This document shows, one piece after another, positions 1 through 9,472 of a stretch of 41,320 nt of DNA. The stretch is from an uncultured Pelagibacteraceae bacterium. Its GTDB lineage: Bacteria > Pseudomonadota > Alphaproteobacteria > Pelagibacterales > Pelagibacteraceae. The stretch covers positions 1-41,320 of the forward strand of contig CACPDT010000005.1 of assembly GCA_902632665.1 (NCBI GenBank), in the 5' to 3' direction. The position numbers and the translations under genes were made by a program. Below the pieces are notes generated by a model, which was not told where the DNA came from, did not search any database, and saw only the letters and a program-made list of their open reading frames with translations. The first letter of the stretch is position 1. The number at the start of each line of letters is the position of its first letter.

Positions 1-1339
1 TAACAATAAATACAACTCTATCATCTTTTTTAAAAACAAAATTGGATCTAGGTATAATTATTTTTTTATCTCTTAATACAGCGCCAATTCTTAGTTCATC
101 AGGTAAATTGGAGTTTTTAATTTCTTTATTGATTAATTCAGAAGTTTCTATTATTTCGGCTTCAATTACCTCGTATTCACCATCTGATAGAGTATAAGCA
201 TTTTCAATTGTTCCTTTGTGGATATGTTTTAAAATACTTGAAACAGTTGTCATTCTTGGATCAATTAAATCATCAATTTTTAACGATGATTGAAGAAGTG
301 AATAATTTGGTTTATTAATTAATGCCATTGTTCTTTTATCGTCTATATCTTTTTGGTCTTTAGCGAATTTTTCGACTAATACACTGACCATTAAGTTATC
401 TTCATCATCATTTGTTAAAGCTAATACAGTTTCGGCTTCCCCTAAATTTGCCTCATTTAAAACTTCTTCATCTAGGCCATCGCCATTTATAACAATAGTA
501 TCATTAAGTTGATTTGCTAAAAACTCTGCTCGCTCCTTATTTTTTTCAACAATTTTGACCCTAATTGTTTCTAAAGTCTCCTCAATGTTCTTAGCTAAAT
601 TAAAACCAATGTTTCCACCACCAATGATCAAAATCTTTTTTGAAATTTTTTCTTCATGACCAAATGCTTCAAGAGTTTCTGGCATTTGAGATGAATTAAT
701 GATCACATAAATTTTATCATTTTTTTTTACAGAGTCTGTTTTTTTTGGAATAAAAAATTTATTGTCTCTATTAATTCCGATAATATTTGCTTCTAATTTT
801 GGATATTTGTTTGTGAGTTCATTAAACTTAATACCTATAGATTTGCAATCTTCTTTGATGAATATCTCCAGTAATCTTATTTTATTATCAGCAAATGGTA
901 CACTATCTAATGCACCTGGCGCCTCTAATTTTCTTTGAATTGATTTAGAAATTTCAATTTCAGGAGAAATAATAACATCAATTGGTAAATTTTCTTTATT
1001 GTAAACCCTTGTAAATCTTGGGTTTAGATAGTCTTGTGATCTAATTCTTGCTATTTTTTTTTGAATATTAAATATTGAAAACGCTATTTGACATATCAGC
1101 ATATTTATCTCATCATTTCTTGTAACTGCTATGATCATATCGGTTTCTGCCGCATTAGCTTTTTCAAGAATTGATGGATATGTAGCTTTTCCAACGATCG
1201 CCTTAACATCCAAACTATCATTAATTTTTTGGATATCCTCACTTGATTGATCAATAACTGTTATTGAATGGCCTTGTTCACTCAATAACTTTGCGATAGT
1301 AAAACCTACTCTACCAGCACCACAGATGATTATATTCAT
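1..1339 (-). CDS. trkA: Trk system potassium uptake protein TrkA (3' end beyond window)
   Basis: Own minus-strand translation from ATG at 1337-1339: MNIIICGAGRVGFTIAKLLSEQGHSITVIDQ..., an N-terminal TrkA-N/Rossmann GxGxxG. Open to the window edge, so absent from the ORF track. Immediately downstream of ntrX as in other alphaproteobacteria. Confidence 0.9.
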   Translation of the reverse strand, partial: MNIIICGAGRVGFTIAKLLSEQGHSITVIDQSSEDIQKINDSLDVKAIVGKATYPSILEKANAAETDMIIAVTRNDEINMLICQIAFSIFNIQKKIARIRSQDYLNPRFTRVYNKENLPIDVIISPEIEISKSIQRKLEAPGALDSVPFADNKIRLLEIFIKEDCKSIGIKFNELTNKYPKLEANIIGINRDNKFFIPKKTDSVKKNDKIYVIINSSQMPETLEAFGHEEKISKKILIIGGGNIGFNLAKNIEETLETIRVKIVEKNKERAEFLANQLNDTIVINGDGLDEEVLNEANLGEAETVLALTNDDEDNLMVSVLVEKFAKDQKDIDDKRTMALINKPNYSLLQSSLKIDDLIDPRMTTVSSILKHIHKGTIENAYTLSDGEYEVIEAEIIETSELINKEIKNSNLPDELRIGAVLRDKKIIIPRSNFVFKKDDRVVFIV

Positions 1340-1340
1340 T

Positions 1341-2696
1341 TCAGTTAAATTCTTTTATTCCTAAACCTTTAAGCTTCCTATGAAGAGCACTTCTTTCCAT
1401 ACCGACAAAGTTAGCTGTTTTAGATATATTCCCATTAAATTTTTTAAGTTGAATAGTTAAATACTCTTTTTCAAAATTTTCTCTAGCCTCTTTTAATGGC
1501 ACAGATAAGCTGTTTTCACTAATCTTATCATCATAATTGTCGCTTTTTAAAGACTCTTTGACGATGTTAGAAATTTTATCTTTTGAGTCAGGTTGTAAAA
1601 TTGCAATCCTTTCAATCAAATTTCTAAGTTCTCTCACATTACCTTTCCAGTTATGATTTAATATATATGTATCGTTTTCATCAATATCTAATTCTTTTAT
1701 GTTATAATTTACAGAAATCATTTTTGAAAAATATTTGATGAGAAGAGGAATGTCTGAAATTCTCTCATTTAAAGATTTAATGTTAATTTCAAAAACATTT
1801 AATCTATGAAATAGATCTTCTCTAAAATTGCCTATTTTAATTTCATCTTTTAAATCCTTACTTGACGAACAAATTAATCTAACATCAACATTTATATCAT
1901 TGCTCCCATTTAATCTTTTAAATTTTTGATCAATCAACACTCTTAAAATTTTTGATTGAATCACAAGGGGAATTTCAGAAACCTGATCAATTAATAATGT
2001 ACCTTTATTTGCTTTTTCCAGAGCACCATATGAAATTGACCCATCACTTTTTTCTTCTCCAAATAATTCTTGTTCATATTTTTCTGAGTCAAGAAGTGCG
2101 CCATTTAAAATAATAAATGGATTTTTTTCTCTTTTAGAATTTTTATGAATTTTTCTTGCAACTAATTCTTTTCCTGAACCTGACGGCCCATTTATAAGTA
2201 TCCTACTTTCTGTTAAGGATATCTTTTTGATTTGCTCTCTTATCGTAGATATATTTTTACTATCACCTATTAAATCATATGAAGAGAATAACTTATTTTC
2301 ATAATCTTTATTTTGTTTTTTTAATTGAAGATTTTCAACTGCTCTACTAATAAAATTTAATAACCTTGTTTGATCAAAGGGTTTTTCTACAAATTCAAAT
2401 GCACCATGTTTTAATGAGTCAACTGCCATCTCAATATTTGCATGTCCAGTAATGATAATAACTGGGACATCTTTATTTTTGGATTTGATATGTGAGAGTA
2501 ATTCTATCCCATCATTATCACCTTTATCTAATTTGACATCTAAAATAGCCACATCGGGCATTTTTTTATCAATTTCTTTTAATGCTTGATTATAATTTGC
2601 TGCAACTCTTGTTTTATAACCAGCATCAACAATTAATTCATTAAGGATATTTCTAATATCCGCATTGTCATCAACTATTAATATCTCAGTACTCAT
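1341..2696 (-). CDS. ntrX: NtrX-type response regulator (receiver + AAA+ + FIS-type HTH)
   Basis: Receiver (ILIVDDNADIR, ILDVKLDKGDNDGIEL, ITGHANIEMAVDSLKHGAFEFVEKPF), AAA+ Walker A GPSGSGKE, C-terminal FIS-like HTH (NGNISKTANFVGMERSALHRKLKGLGI); adjacent to ntrY and trkA. Confidence 0.93.
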   Translation of the reverse strand: MSTEILIVDDNADIRNILNELIVDAGYKTRVAANYNQALKEIDKKMPDVAILDVKLDKGDNDGIELLSHIKSKNKDVPVIIITGHANIEMAVDSLKHGAFEFVEKPFDQTRLLNFISRAVENLQLKKQNKDYENKLFSSYDLIGDSKNISTIREQIKKISLTESRILINGPSGSGKELVARKIHKNSKREKNPFIILNGALLDSEKYEQELFGEEKSDGSISYGALEKANKGTLLIDQVSEIPLVIQSKILRVLIDQKFKRLNGSNDINVDVRLICSSSKDLKDEIKIGNFREDLFHRLNVFEINIKSLNERISDIPLLIKYFSKMISVNYNIKELDIDENDTYILNHNWKGNVRELRNLIERIAILQPDSKDKISNIVKESLKSDNYDDKISENSLSVPLKEARENFEKEYLTIQLKKFNGNISKTANFVGMERSALHRKLKGLGIKEFN

Positions 2697-4467
2697 TTAA
2701 ATTAAATTTTATTTGTATTCTAGCACCATCGTTAATTGGAATAAATTCAAGTTCACCTTTGTGGTCATTTATAATTTTATTTACTATAGATAATCCAAGT
2801 CCAGTTCCATTTTTTTTTGTAGTGTAGTAAGGGTTTAAAATTTCTTTAATTTCATTTTGATTAAAACCAATACCATTGTCTTCTAATGAAATTAAAATAT
2901 GGTCATTATTTGATAAAATTTCAATTGATATTTTCTTAGTGAAATCAGGTCTTTTTTCATTTTTTTGCTCAATACTTTCAATTGAATTCTTAATTAAATT
3001 AAAAATAACTCTTGAAATTTGTTCTTTATCACATTGAAATAAAATTTCTTCATCTTTATTGGAAAAATTAATTTGTATGGATTTATCTATTTCAGATAAC
3101 AATTTAATATTATCATTTAATATTTTTACTAAATCATTCTTCTTTAAGATTGGTTTGGGCATTCTTGCAAAGTCTGAAAATTCATTTACCAAATTTTCAA
3201 TTTGTTTTATTTGATTATTTATAATCTTTAAATTTTCTTTAAATGATTCTTGATCTTCATTAATTATCTGTTTGGAATATTTGTCTTTTATTCTATCGAT
3301 AGTTAATTGTATTGGCGTAAGAGGGTTCTTAATTTCATGAGCAAGTTTTCTAGATAAATTTCCCCATGCTTTATATCTCTCATTTATTATCAATTTTTCT
3401 TGCTGGTTTTTTAGTCGACTTATCATAGAATTAAAGTTTTTATTCAACACTTCCATATCTTTATCAGTTTTAATCTCTGGAACTTTTGTATTTAAGTTTC
3501 CATAGCCTATTTCTGTTGATGCTAGAATAAGATTATTAATAGATCTAAAAAATCTCGATGAAAATCTAATTGCAATTGTAATAGAGATAAATAAAAGTAA
3601 TGAAACAATGATAATATAAATAATAAAAAAAGAAATTTTTATACCTGTGCTTCTGTCTTCAACAGTATAATAAAAATTAATAGCTTCTTGAGACTCCGCT
3701 AAATAATTTGATATATCTTTATCTAGAAATTTTACCACATAAATAAATCTATCTTTTGATGATTGCAGTTTCATAATCGCAGCTGAGATATTTGCTTTAG
3801 TATCAATTATCTTTAATGGTCGATCATCCTCAAGTACTAAATTTAATGCTTTATCAACAGGTGGAATGTATTTTTCTTTTTTTTCGGTTGAATATAATAA
3901 ATTTTTTTTCTTATCAATTATATGAATTTCGTCAACATCCCTTATTAATTTTTGTGTTCTTAAAAACCTTAAATATTCCTTTGCATTTTCATTTAAAAAA
4001 TTTGCACTTTTGTTTGTGTCAAAAGCAATCAAAATAATATCTGATTGTATTTTATTTCTTACTTCTTCAACATAATTTTTCGCAAGTTCATATGAATTAT
4101 TTACAACAGTTGTAACTTTTTTATCAAAATATTTTTCTAGGGCAAAAGAAAAAAGGAATAGAGAAAAAATTGAAATTAAGATTGATGGTATTAGAGTAAA
4201 TAAAGAGAAATATGTTATATATCTTTTATTTGAGCTTAAACCATCCTTATCAATATCATTCTTAATAGAATTTTTGACTTCAACAAAAATAAATATAAAT
4301 AGTAAAACAAGTAAAAAAATATTTAAAATTAATAAATATTGTAAATTTTTTTCATTTAATTCTACAAAACTTCTATCAATAAATGTTAAAAAAGTTAAAA
4401 AACCTATAAATAGTGTGATACTAGATAGAATAATAATGATTATATTTTTTTTCAAAAATTCTAACAT
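2686..4467 (-). CDS. ntrY: NtrY-type membrane sensor histidine kinase
   Basis: N-terminal TM segments, HAMP-like region, H-box KLAHEIKNPLTPIQLTIDR, HATPase motifs (DNGIGF, GTGLGLSIV); 11-nt overlap with ntrX. Confidence 0.92.
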   Translation of the reverse strand: MLEFLKKNIIIIILSSITLFIGFLTFLTFIDRSFVELNEKNLQYLLILNIFLLVLLFIFIFVEVKNSIKNDIDKDGLSSNKRYITYFSLFTLIPSILISIFSLFLFSFALEKYFDKKVTTVVNNSYELAKNYVEEVRNKIQSDIILIAFDTNKSANFLNENAKEYLRFLRTQKLIRDVDEIHIIDKKKNLLYSTEKKEKYIPPVDKALNLVLEDDRPLKIIDTKANISAAIMKLQSSKDRFIYVVKFLDKDISNYLAESQEAINFYYTVEDRSTGIKISFFIIYIIIVSLLLFISITIAIRFSSRFFRSINNLILASTEIGYGNLNTKVPEIKTDKDMEVLNKNFNSMISRLKNQQEKLIINERYKAWGNLSRKLAHEIKNPLTPIQLTIDRIKDKYSKQIINEDQESFKENLKIINNQIKQIENLVNEFSDFARMPKPILKKNDLVKILNDNIKLLSEIDKSIQINFSNKDEEILFQCDKEQISRVIFNLIKNSIESIEQKNEKRPDFTKKISIEILSNNDHILISLEDNGIGFNQNEIKEILNPYYTTKKNGTGLGLSIVNKIINDHKGELEFIPINDGARIQIKFNLNEY

Positions 4468-4493
4468 GATTTAGAATTATAGCATTAAAACAA

Positions 4494-5600
4494 ATGAACA
4501 ACTATTTTGTAATATTGGCAGCTGGAAAAAGTAAGAGATTTAGTAAAAAAATACCTAAACAATTCTTTGAGTACAAAAATAAAGAAATAATTGATCACTC
4601 AATTGAAAAATCCCTAAATTCAAAGCTATTTAAGAAAATTTTAATCGTTTCAAATAATCTTAAATATCTTAAAAAAAAAAAATATCCAAAATCAATAATC
4701 ATTATTAAAGGTGGAAAAGAAAGATCAGACTCTTCTTTAAAAGCTTTAAAATATCTCAAAAAATATAAGCCAAAAAATGTATTTATACATGATGCTGCAA
4801 GGCCAAATTTCTCAATTAGATTACTAAAAAATATTGCTAATAATTTGAAAAATAACAAAGCCGTGGTTCCAATTATTAATTCAAAAGACACAATAAAATA
4901 TAAAACTCAAAACCAAATTTTTAATCTTAATAGAAACAATTTATTATTAACACAAACGCCTCAGGCATTTAGATTTAGAGAACTATATGAGATTGCAAAA
5001 GATCAAAAAAATAAAGTTACTGATGAAGCAACATTATTTATAAATAAAGATTTTAAAATAAAATTTATATCAGGTGAAAAAGCAAATAATAAAATCACAT
5101 ATATTGATGATATTAAAACTCCCAAGACCTTTTATGGTATAGGTTTCGATATTCACAAATTAGTAAAAAATAAAAAACTATATCTTGGAGGAGTAAAAAT
5201 TCCTTTTCATTCAGGTCTTGAGGGTCATTCAGATGGAGATGTGATTTTACATGCAATTATAGATTCTATTTTAGGAGCTCTTAGAAAAAAAGATATTGGA
5301 ACATATTTTCCTAATACAAAAAAATTTAAAAATATTAGATCTCCAAAAATGCTAAAACCAATTATATTTAATCTTAATAAATCTAATCTAATTATAAATA
5401 ACTTGGATATAAACTTAATTTGTCAAAAACCAAGAGTTTCAATATACAGAAACAAAATAATTAAATCAGTCTCAAAATTAACTGGTCTTAATGAAAACCA
5501 AATAAATTTAAAGGGTAAAACAGTTGAAAAATTAGGTTTAATAGGAAAAGAAAAGGCTATCGCTTGTGAAACCATAATTTCAATTACAAAATATGATTAA
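4494..5600 (+). CDS. ispDF: Bifunctional IspD/IspF (MEP cytidylyltransferase / MECDP synthase)
   Basis: IspD N-terminus (FVILAAGKSKRF, IHDAARPNF, TQTPQAFRF) fused to IspF C-terminus (GIGFDIHKLV, GLEGHSDGDVILHAIIDSILGA, KGKTVEKLGLIGKEKAIACE). Confidence 0.96.
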   Translation: MNNYFVILAAGKSKRFSKKIPKQFFEYKNKEIIDHSIEKSLNSKLFKKILIVSNNLKYLKKKKYPKSIIIIKGGKERSDSSLKALKYLKKYKPKNVFIHDAARPNFSIRLLKNIANNLKNNKAVVPIINSKDTIKYKTQNQIFNLNRNNLLLTQTPQAFRFRELYEIAKDQKNKVTDEATLFINKDFKIKFISGEKANNKITYIDDIKTPKTFYGIGFDIHKLVKNKKLYLGGVKIPFHSGLEGHSDGDVILHAIIDSILGALRKKDIGTYFPNTKKFKNIRSPKMLKPIIFNLNKSNLIINNLDINLICQKPRVSIYRNKIIKSVSKLTGLNENQINLKGKTVEKLGLIGKEKAIACETIISITKYD

Positions 5601-6096
5601 AACTTTTAATTCATTATTAGTAACAATGTTTGGGATAGGAAAAATTAAGATCATTCCTGGAACTTTTGGATCCTTAGCAACAATTATTATTCTTTATTTT
5701 TTTTTTCACATAATAAATTTGTCACCAAATTTAGTTTTAACAATTTTGGGTATAATTTTTATTTATTCATTCATCGCAATAACATCACACATAAAGGAGA
5801 AAGAAAATAAAGATCCAAAAGAGGTTATTATTGACGAATTTATAGGTCAATCTATACCAATTTATCTCTATGAAATATCGCATGGTACACAAAAAACATC
5901 TGATGAAGCCGTAATTATTTATTGTATTTGCTTTGTACTTTTTAGATTTTTTGACATTTTAAAACCATTTCCAGTAAATTATTTTGACAAAAATTATAAA
6001 AATAGTTTTGGTGTAATAATGGACGATGTGTGTGCAGGATTATATGTTGTTCTATCTTTAATTTGTTTTATGTTATTAATTAGCTATTTAAATTAA
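5593..6096 (+). CDS. pgpA: Phosphatidylglycerophosphatase A
   Basis: PgpA motifs PGTFGSLATI, DPKEVIIDEFIGQ, FRFFDILKPFP, GVIMDDVCAGLY. Confidence 0.92.
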   Translation: MIKTFNSLLVTMFGIGKIKIIPGTFGSLATIIILYFFFHIINLSPNLVLTILGIIFIYSFIAITSHIKEKENKDPKEVIIDEFIGQSIPIYLYEISHGTQKTSDEAVIIYCICFVLFRFFDILKPFPVNYFDKNYKNSFGVIMDDVCAGLYVVLSLICFMLLISYLN

Positions 6097-6557
6097 TGAA
6101 ATCTTTAGTCAGACTTTTAGCAAAAAAAAAATTAAAACTTTCAATTGTTGAGTCTTGTACTGGTGGGTTATTAGCTAGTTCAATTACCTCAATAAGTGGT
6201 GCTTCAAAAATATTTAATCTCGGGTTAGTCACTTACTCTAACGGGGCAAAAATCAAATTTCTTAAAATAAATAAGAATATAATAAAAAAATATGGTGCTG
6301 TTAGTCACGAATGTTGTTTAGCGATGGCTAATAACTTATCTAAAATATCAAAAGCTAATATTAACGTTTCTATTACTGGAATAGCAGGACCAAGTGGTGG
6401 CACAAAACTTAAGCCAGTGGGTCTTGTTTATATTGGGATCAAAAAAGGTAAAAAAATACAAGTAAATAAGTGTTTATTTAATAGTAAAAAAAGATCTTCA
6501 ATTCAAAAGGCGACTGTAAAAAAAACCTTAAATTTAATTCTTAGAGCTTCCAAATAA
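6096..6557 (+). CDS. pncC: CinA C-terminal domain protein (nicotinamide-nucleotide amidohydrolase PncC-like)
   Basis: SIVESCTGGLLASSITSISGASKIF and GIAGPSGGTKLKPVGLVYIGI are CinA-C signatures; stand-alone domain. Confidence 0.9.
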   Translation: MKSLVRLLAKKKLKLSIVESCTGGLLASSITSISGASKIFNLGLVTYSNGAKIKFLKINKNIIKKYGAVSHECCLAMANNLSKISKANINVSITGIAGPSGGTKLKPVGLVYIGIKKGKKIQVNKCLFNSKKRSSIQKATVKKTLNLILRASK

Positions 6558-6992
6558 GCTCTCAGCTCTTTTTTGAAATGCATCAGCTATTTTTTCTAAG
6601 CCAAATTTAAAAGATACTACCATTAAAGAATTTAAAAATTTGTTTTTAATTTCAAAATCAATATCAAAAGTGACCTCCGTAATACCATTGTTTTTATCAG
6701 TAAACGTCCAATTATTTGATAGATGATTTAATGGTCCCTCTATGTTTTTTACACAGATTGAGTCATTTTTTTTATCATAAGCTACATCACTTTTGTAAGT
6801 ATCTTTGAATGGTCCCTTACCAATTGTAAGATCAGCAATTATTTTTTGTAAGTCACCTTCATTCTTATCTTCATAGATTTTGGCATCATAACAAAAAGGA
6901 ACAAACTGAGGGTATTTTTCAATATCAAGCACAAGATTTATCAAATCTTTTTTTTTACATTCAATTAACCTCTTTACAGAAGCTTTTGGCAT
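6534..6992 (-). CDS. RatA/COQ10-like polyketide cyclase/START-family protein
   Basis: Length about 150 aa; YPQFVPFCYDAKI pattern and C-terminal FKFGLEKIADAFQKRAESLFG; located next to lipA as in alphaproteobacteria. Confidence 0.85.
   Translation of the reverse strand: MPKASVKRLIECKKKDLINLVLDIEKYPQFVPFCYDAKIYEDKNEGDLQKIIADLTIGKGPFKDTYKSDVAYDKKNDSICVKNIEGPLNHLSNNWTFTDKNNGITEVTFDIDFEIKNKFLNSLMVVSFKFGLEKIADAFQKRAESLFGSSKN
6543..6574 (+). terminator. Possible intrinsic terminator overlapping the pncC stop codon
   Basis: AGAGCTT-CCAAAT-AAGCTCT (6543-6549/6556-6562), with an alternative partner AGCTCT (6564-6569) followed by TTTTT. Confidence 0.5.
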
Positions 6993-7924
6993 TAATTCAA
7001 ATTTAATCTATTTTTTTGAAGTTTAGCAAAATCTTCGTCTGCATGGTAAGAAGATCTAGTCAGAGGAGATGATGAAACTAAAAGAAAACCTTTTGATTTT
7101 GCAATAAGTTCTAACTCTTTAAATTCATCTGGATGATAATATCTTTCAAGAGGATGGTGTTTAACAGATGGCTGAAGATATTGACCGATTGTAATAAAAT
7201 CTACATTTGCAGATCTTAAATCATCCATTACTTGTAATATTTCATCATGTTCCTCTCCAAGACCAACCATTATTCCTGATTTAGTAAATACTTTAGTATT
7301 ATCTTTTTTTGCATTTTTAAGAAGTTCTAGAGATGCAAAATACCTAGCCCCTGGTCTTACTTTTAAATAAAGTCTCGGCACAGTTTCAATATTATGATTA
7401 AATACATCTAAATCTGCCTCAAGTAATTTTTTATAAGAGTCCCCTTTTCTTAAAAAATCTGGTGTTAAAACCTCAATAGTAGTATCTGGATTTTTTTTTC
7501 TAGTGGTTTCAACTACTTTTTTAAAATGATTTGATCCACCATCCGGTAAATCATCTCTATCGACTGAGGTGATAACTACATGTCTTAAGTTCAATTTTTT
7601 AACTGCATTGGCTATCTTAATATCCTCAAATGGATCCAATTTTTCTGGTTTTCCAGTTTTTACATCACAAAATGCACAAGCTCTAGTACATGTGTCACCC
7701 ATTATCATAAATGTGGCATGTCGTTTGCTCCAACATTCAGTTATATTTGGACAATTAGCTTCTTGGCATACAGTTACAAGATTACTTCTATTAACAACTG
7801 TTTTTGTTGTAAAAAATTCTTTACTATTAATTAATTTCGATCTTATCCATTCTGGTTTTTTTTTTATTGGGTTGATTGGATTTTTAACTTTTTCTGGATG
7901 TCTTGGTCTAATTTTTTGAGTCAT
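6992..7924 (-). CDS. lipA: Lipoyl synthase (radical SAM)
   Basis: [13 protein letters not shown] and [17 protein letters not shown] cysteine motifs, plus conserved GIMVGLGE. Confidence 0.97.
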   Translation of the reverse strand: MTQKIRPRHPEKVKNPINPIKKKPEWIRSKLINSKEFFTTKTVVNRSNLVTVCQEANCPNITECWSKRHATFMIMGDTCTRACAFCDVKTGKPEKLDPFEDIKIANAVKKLNLRHVVITSVDRDDLPDGGSNHFKKVVETTRKKNPDTTIEVLTPDFLRKGDSYKKLLEADLDVFNHNIETVPRLYLKVRPGARYFASLELLKNAKKDNTKVFTKSGIMVGLGEEHDEILQVMDDLRSANVDFITIGQYLQPSVKHHPLERYYHPDEFKELELIAKSKGFLLVSSSPLTRSSYHADEDFAKLQKNRLNLN

Positions 7925-8216
7925 TTTTTTTTATAATATAAATTTTTTCATTTTTTTTACCAAATATAAATCTTTCTCTAATCAAAGATTCTATATAATC
8001 AAGATCTAGATTGTCACTTAACAATGAATTCTTAAATTCTAAGTCGCTTATTTGGTTTATTATTATAGATTTTTGTTGTTTTAAGTTTTTTAAAATCTCT
8101 TTTTTTTCGAAATATGAAATTAGTCCTCTTTGACCAGATAAAAGATTGAAAAAGAAGTAAAGAATCAGAAAAGTAGAAACTAATAAAAGGTAATTTTTTT
8201 TTAATCTTTGAAGCAT
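7908..8216 (-). CDS. FtsB/DivIC-like septum formation initiator
   Basis: Short protein with one TM plus coiled coil ([30 protein letters not shown]...), C-terminal [15 protein letters not shown]; directly downstream of eno as in many proteobacteria. Confidence 0.82.
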   Translation of the reverse strand: MLQRLKKNYLLLVSTFLILYFFFNLLSGQRGLISYFEKKEILKNLKQQKSIIINQISDLEFKNSLLSDNLDLDYIESLIRERFIFGKKNEKIYIIKKNDSKN

Positions 8217-9472
8217 TAACGAATCTTATTCATTCTAGCTTTTTTTCCAAGTTCTTCTTCTATACGAATTAACTGATTATATTTAGCCACTCTTTCTGAT
8301 CTAGCTAAAGATCCTGTTTTTATTTGGTTTGAGTTGGTTCCAACTGCCAAATCAGCAATAAATGTATCTTCACTATCTCCTGATCGATGTGAAATAATAG
8401 TATTAAATCCGATAGTTTGAGCAAACCTAATGACATCAAGTGTTTCTGAAACTGTGCCAATTTGATTTAGTTTTATTAAAATTGCGTTTGATGATACGTT
8501 TAAAAACCCCTTTTTTAACCTTTCCAAATTTGTAACATAAAGATCATCTCCAACTATCTGCACTTTTTTAGTAGATCTCATAAATTTACTCCACGACGTC
8601 CAATCATTTTCAAAGAATGGATCTTCAATAGATTTAATTTTATATTTGTTAATCATTTTTTTGTATTCTAAAATTGTCTTATCAACATTAACGTATTTTT
8701 TTGAATGAATAGAATATTTACCTTTTTTAAACAATTCATTTGCCGCAACATCCAAACAAATTGAAACATCTTTACCATTTCTAAATCCTGATTTTTTAAT
8801 TGATAAAACAATCAAATCTAAGGCCTGATTGTTGCTATTAATCATCGGTGCAAATCCACCTTCATCACCAACCGATGTGGCTAAACCTTTTGCTTTAAGT
8901 AATTTACTTAAGTTTTTTATCACTAAATAACATATTCTCATTGCTTCAGAAAAAGATTTTGCTTTATCTGGTCTTATCATGAATTCTTGAATTCTAAGAC
9001 CATTGTTAGCATGAGCTCCACCATTAATAATATTCATTAATGGATATGGTAATTGAAAATTTTTTGTTGCATTAAAAGATTTATAAAGGGGAATTTTTTT
9101 TACTTTTGCTGACAATTTTTTTGCAGCCATCGATACCGCTAATATCGCATTGGCTCCTAGTTTTGTCTTTTGCTTAGTGCCATCTAAATTAATAAGTATT
9201 TCATCTATTCTTTCTTGATCATGCACGTTTTTATTTCTTAGGACTCTTGATATTTTGAAATTTATTAAATTGATTGCTGAGAAAACACTTTTACCTAAAT
9301 ATCTTTTATTGTTGGTATCTCTTTTTTCATAGGCTTCATAAGTACCTGTAGAAGCTCCTGATGGACATATTGCTTTAGCACTTTTGTTTTTAACATAAAC
9401 CTCTGCTTCAATAGTTGGATTTCCTCTGCTATCAAAAACTTGTCTTGCTCTAACTTTTAAAATTTTACTCAC
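8216..9472 (-). CDS. eno: Enolase
   Basis: ARQVFDSRGNPTIEAEV, GASTGTYEAYEKRD, SVGDEGGFAP, SHRSGDSEDTFIADLAVG. Confidence 0.97.
   Translation of the reverse strand: MSKILKVRARQVFDSRGNPTIEAEVYVKNKSAKAICPSGASTGTYEAYEKRDTNNKRYLGKSVFSAINLINFKISRVLRNKNVHDQERIDEILINLDGTKQKTKLGANAILAVSMAAKKLSAKVKKIPLYKSFNATKNFQLPYPLMNIINGGAHANNGLRIQEFMIRPDKAKSFSEAMRICYLVIKNLSKLLKAKGLATSVGDEGGFAPMINSNNQALDLIVLSIKKSGFRNGKDVSICLDVAANELFKKGKYSIHSKKYVNVDKTILEYKKMINKYKIKSIEDPFFENDWTSWSKFMRSTKKVQIVGDDLYVTNLERLKKGFLNVSSNAILIKLNQIGTVSETLDVIRFAQTIGFNTIISHRSGDSEDTFIADLAVGTNSNQIKTGSLARSERVAKYNQLIRIEEELGKKARMNKIR

Noticed and set aside
4595-4891. 98-aa minus-strand ORF inside ispDF, and the small antisense ORFs at 3816-4037, 4274-4474, 12551-12772, 16596-16874, 33212-33608 and similar
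   Set aside because: All lie antisense to strong coding regions and lack recognisable domains.
7569-7919. 116-aa plus-strand ORF antisense to lipA
   Set aside because: Opposite a fully conserved LipA frame; no independent support.
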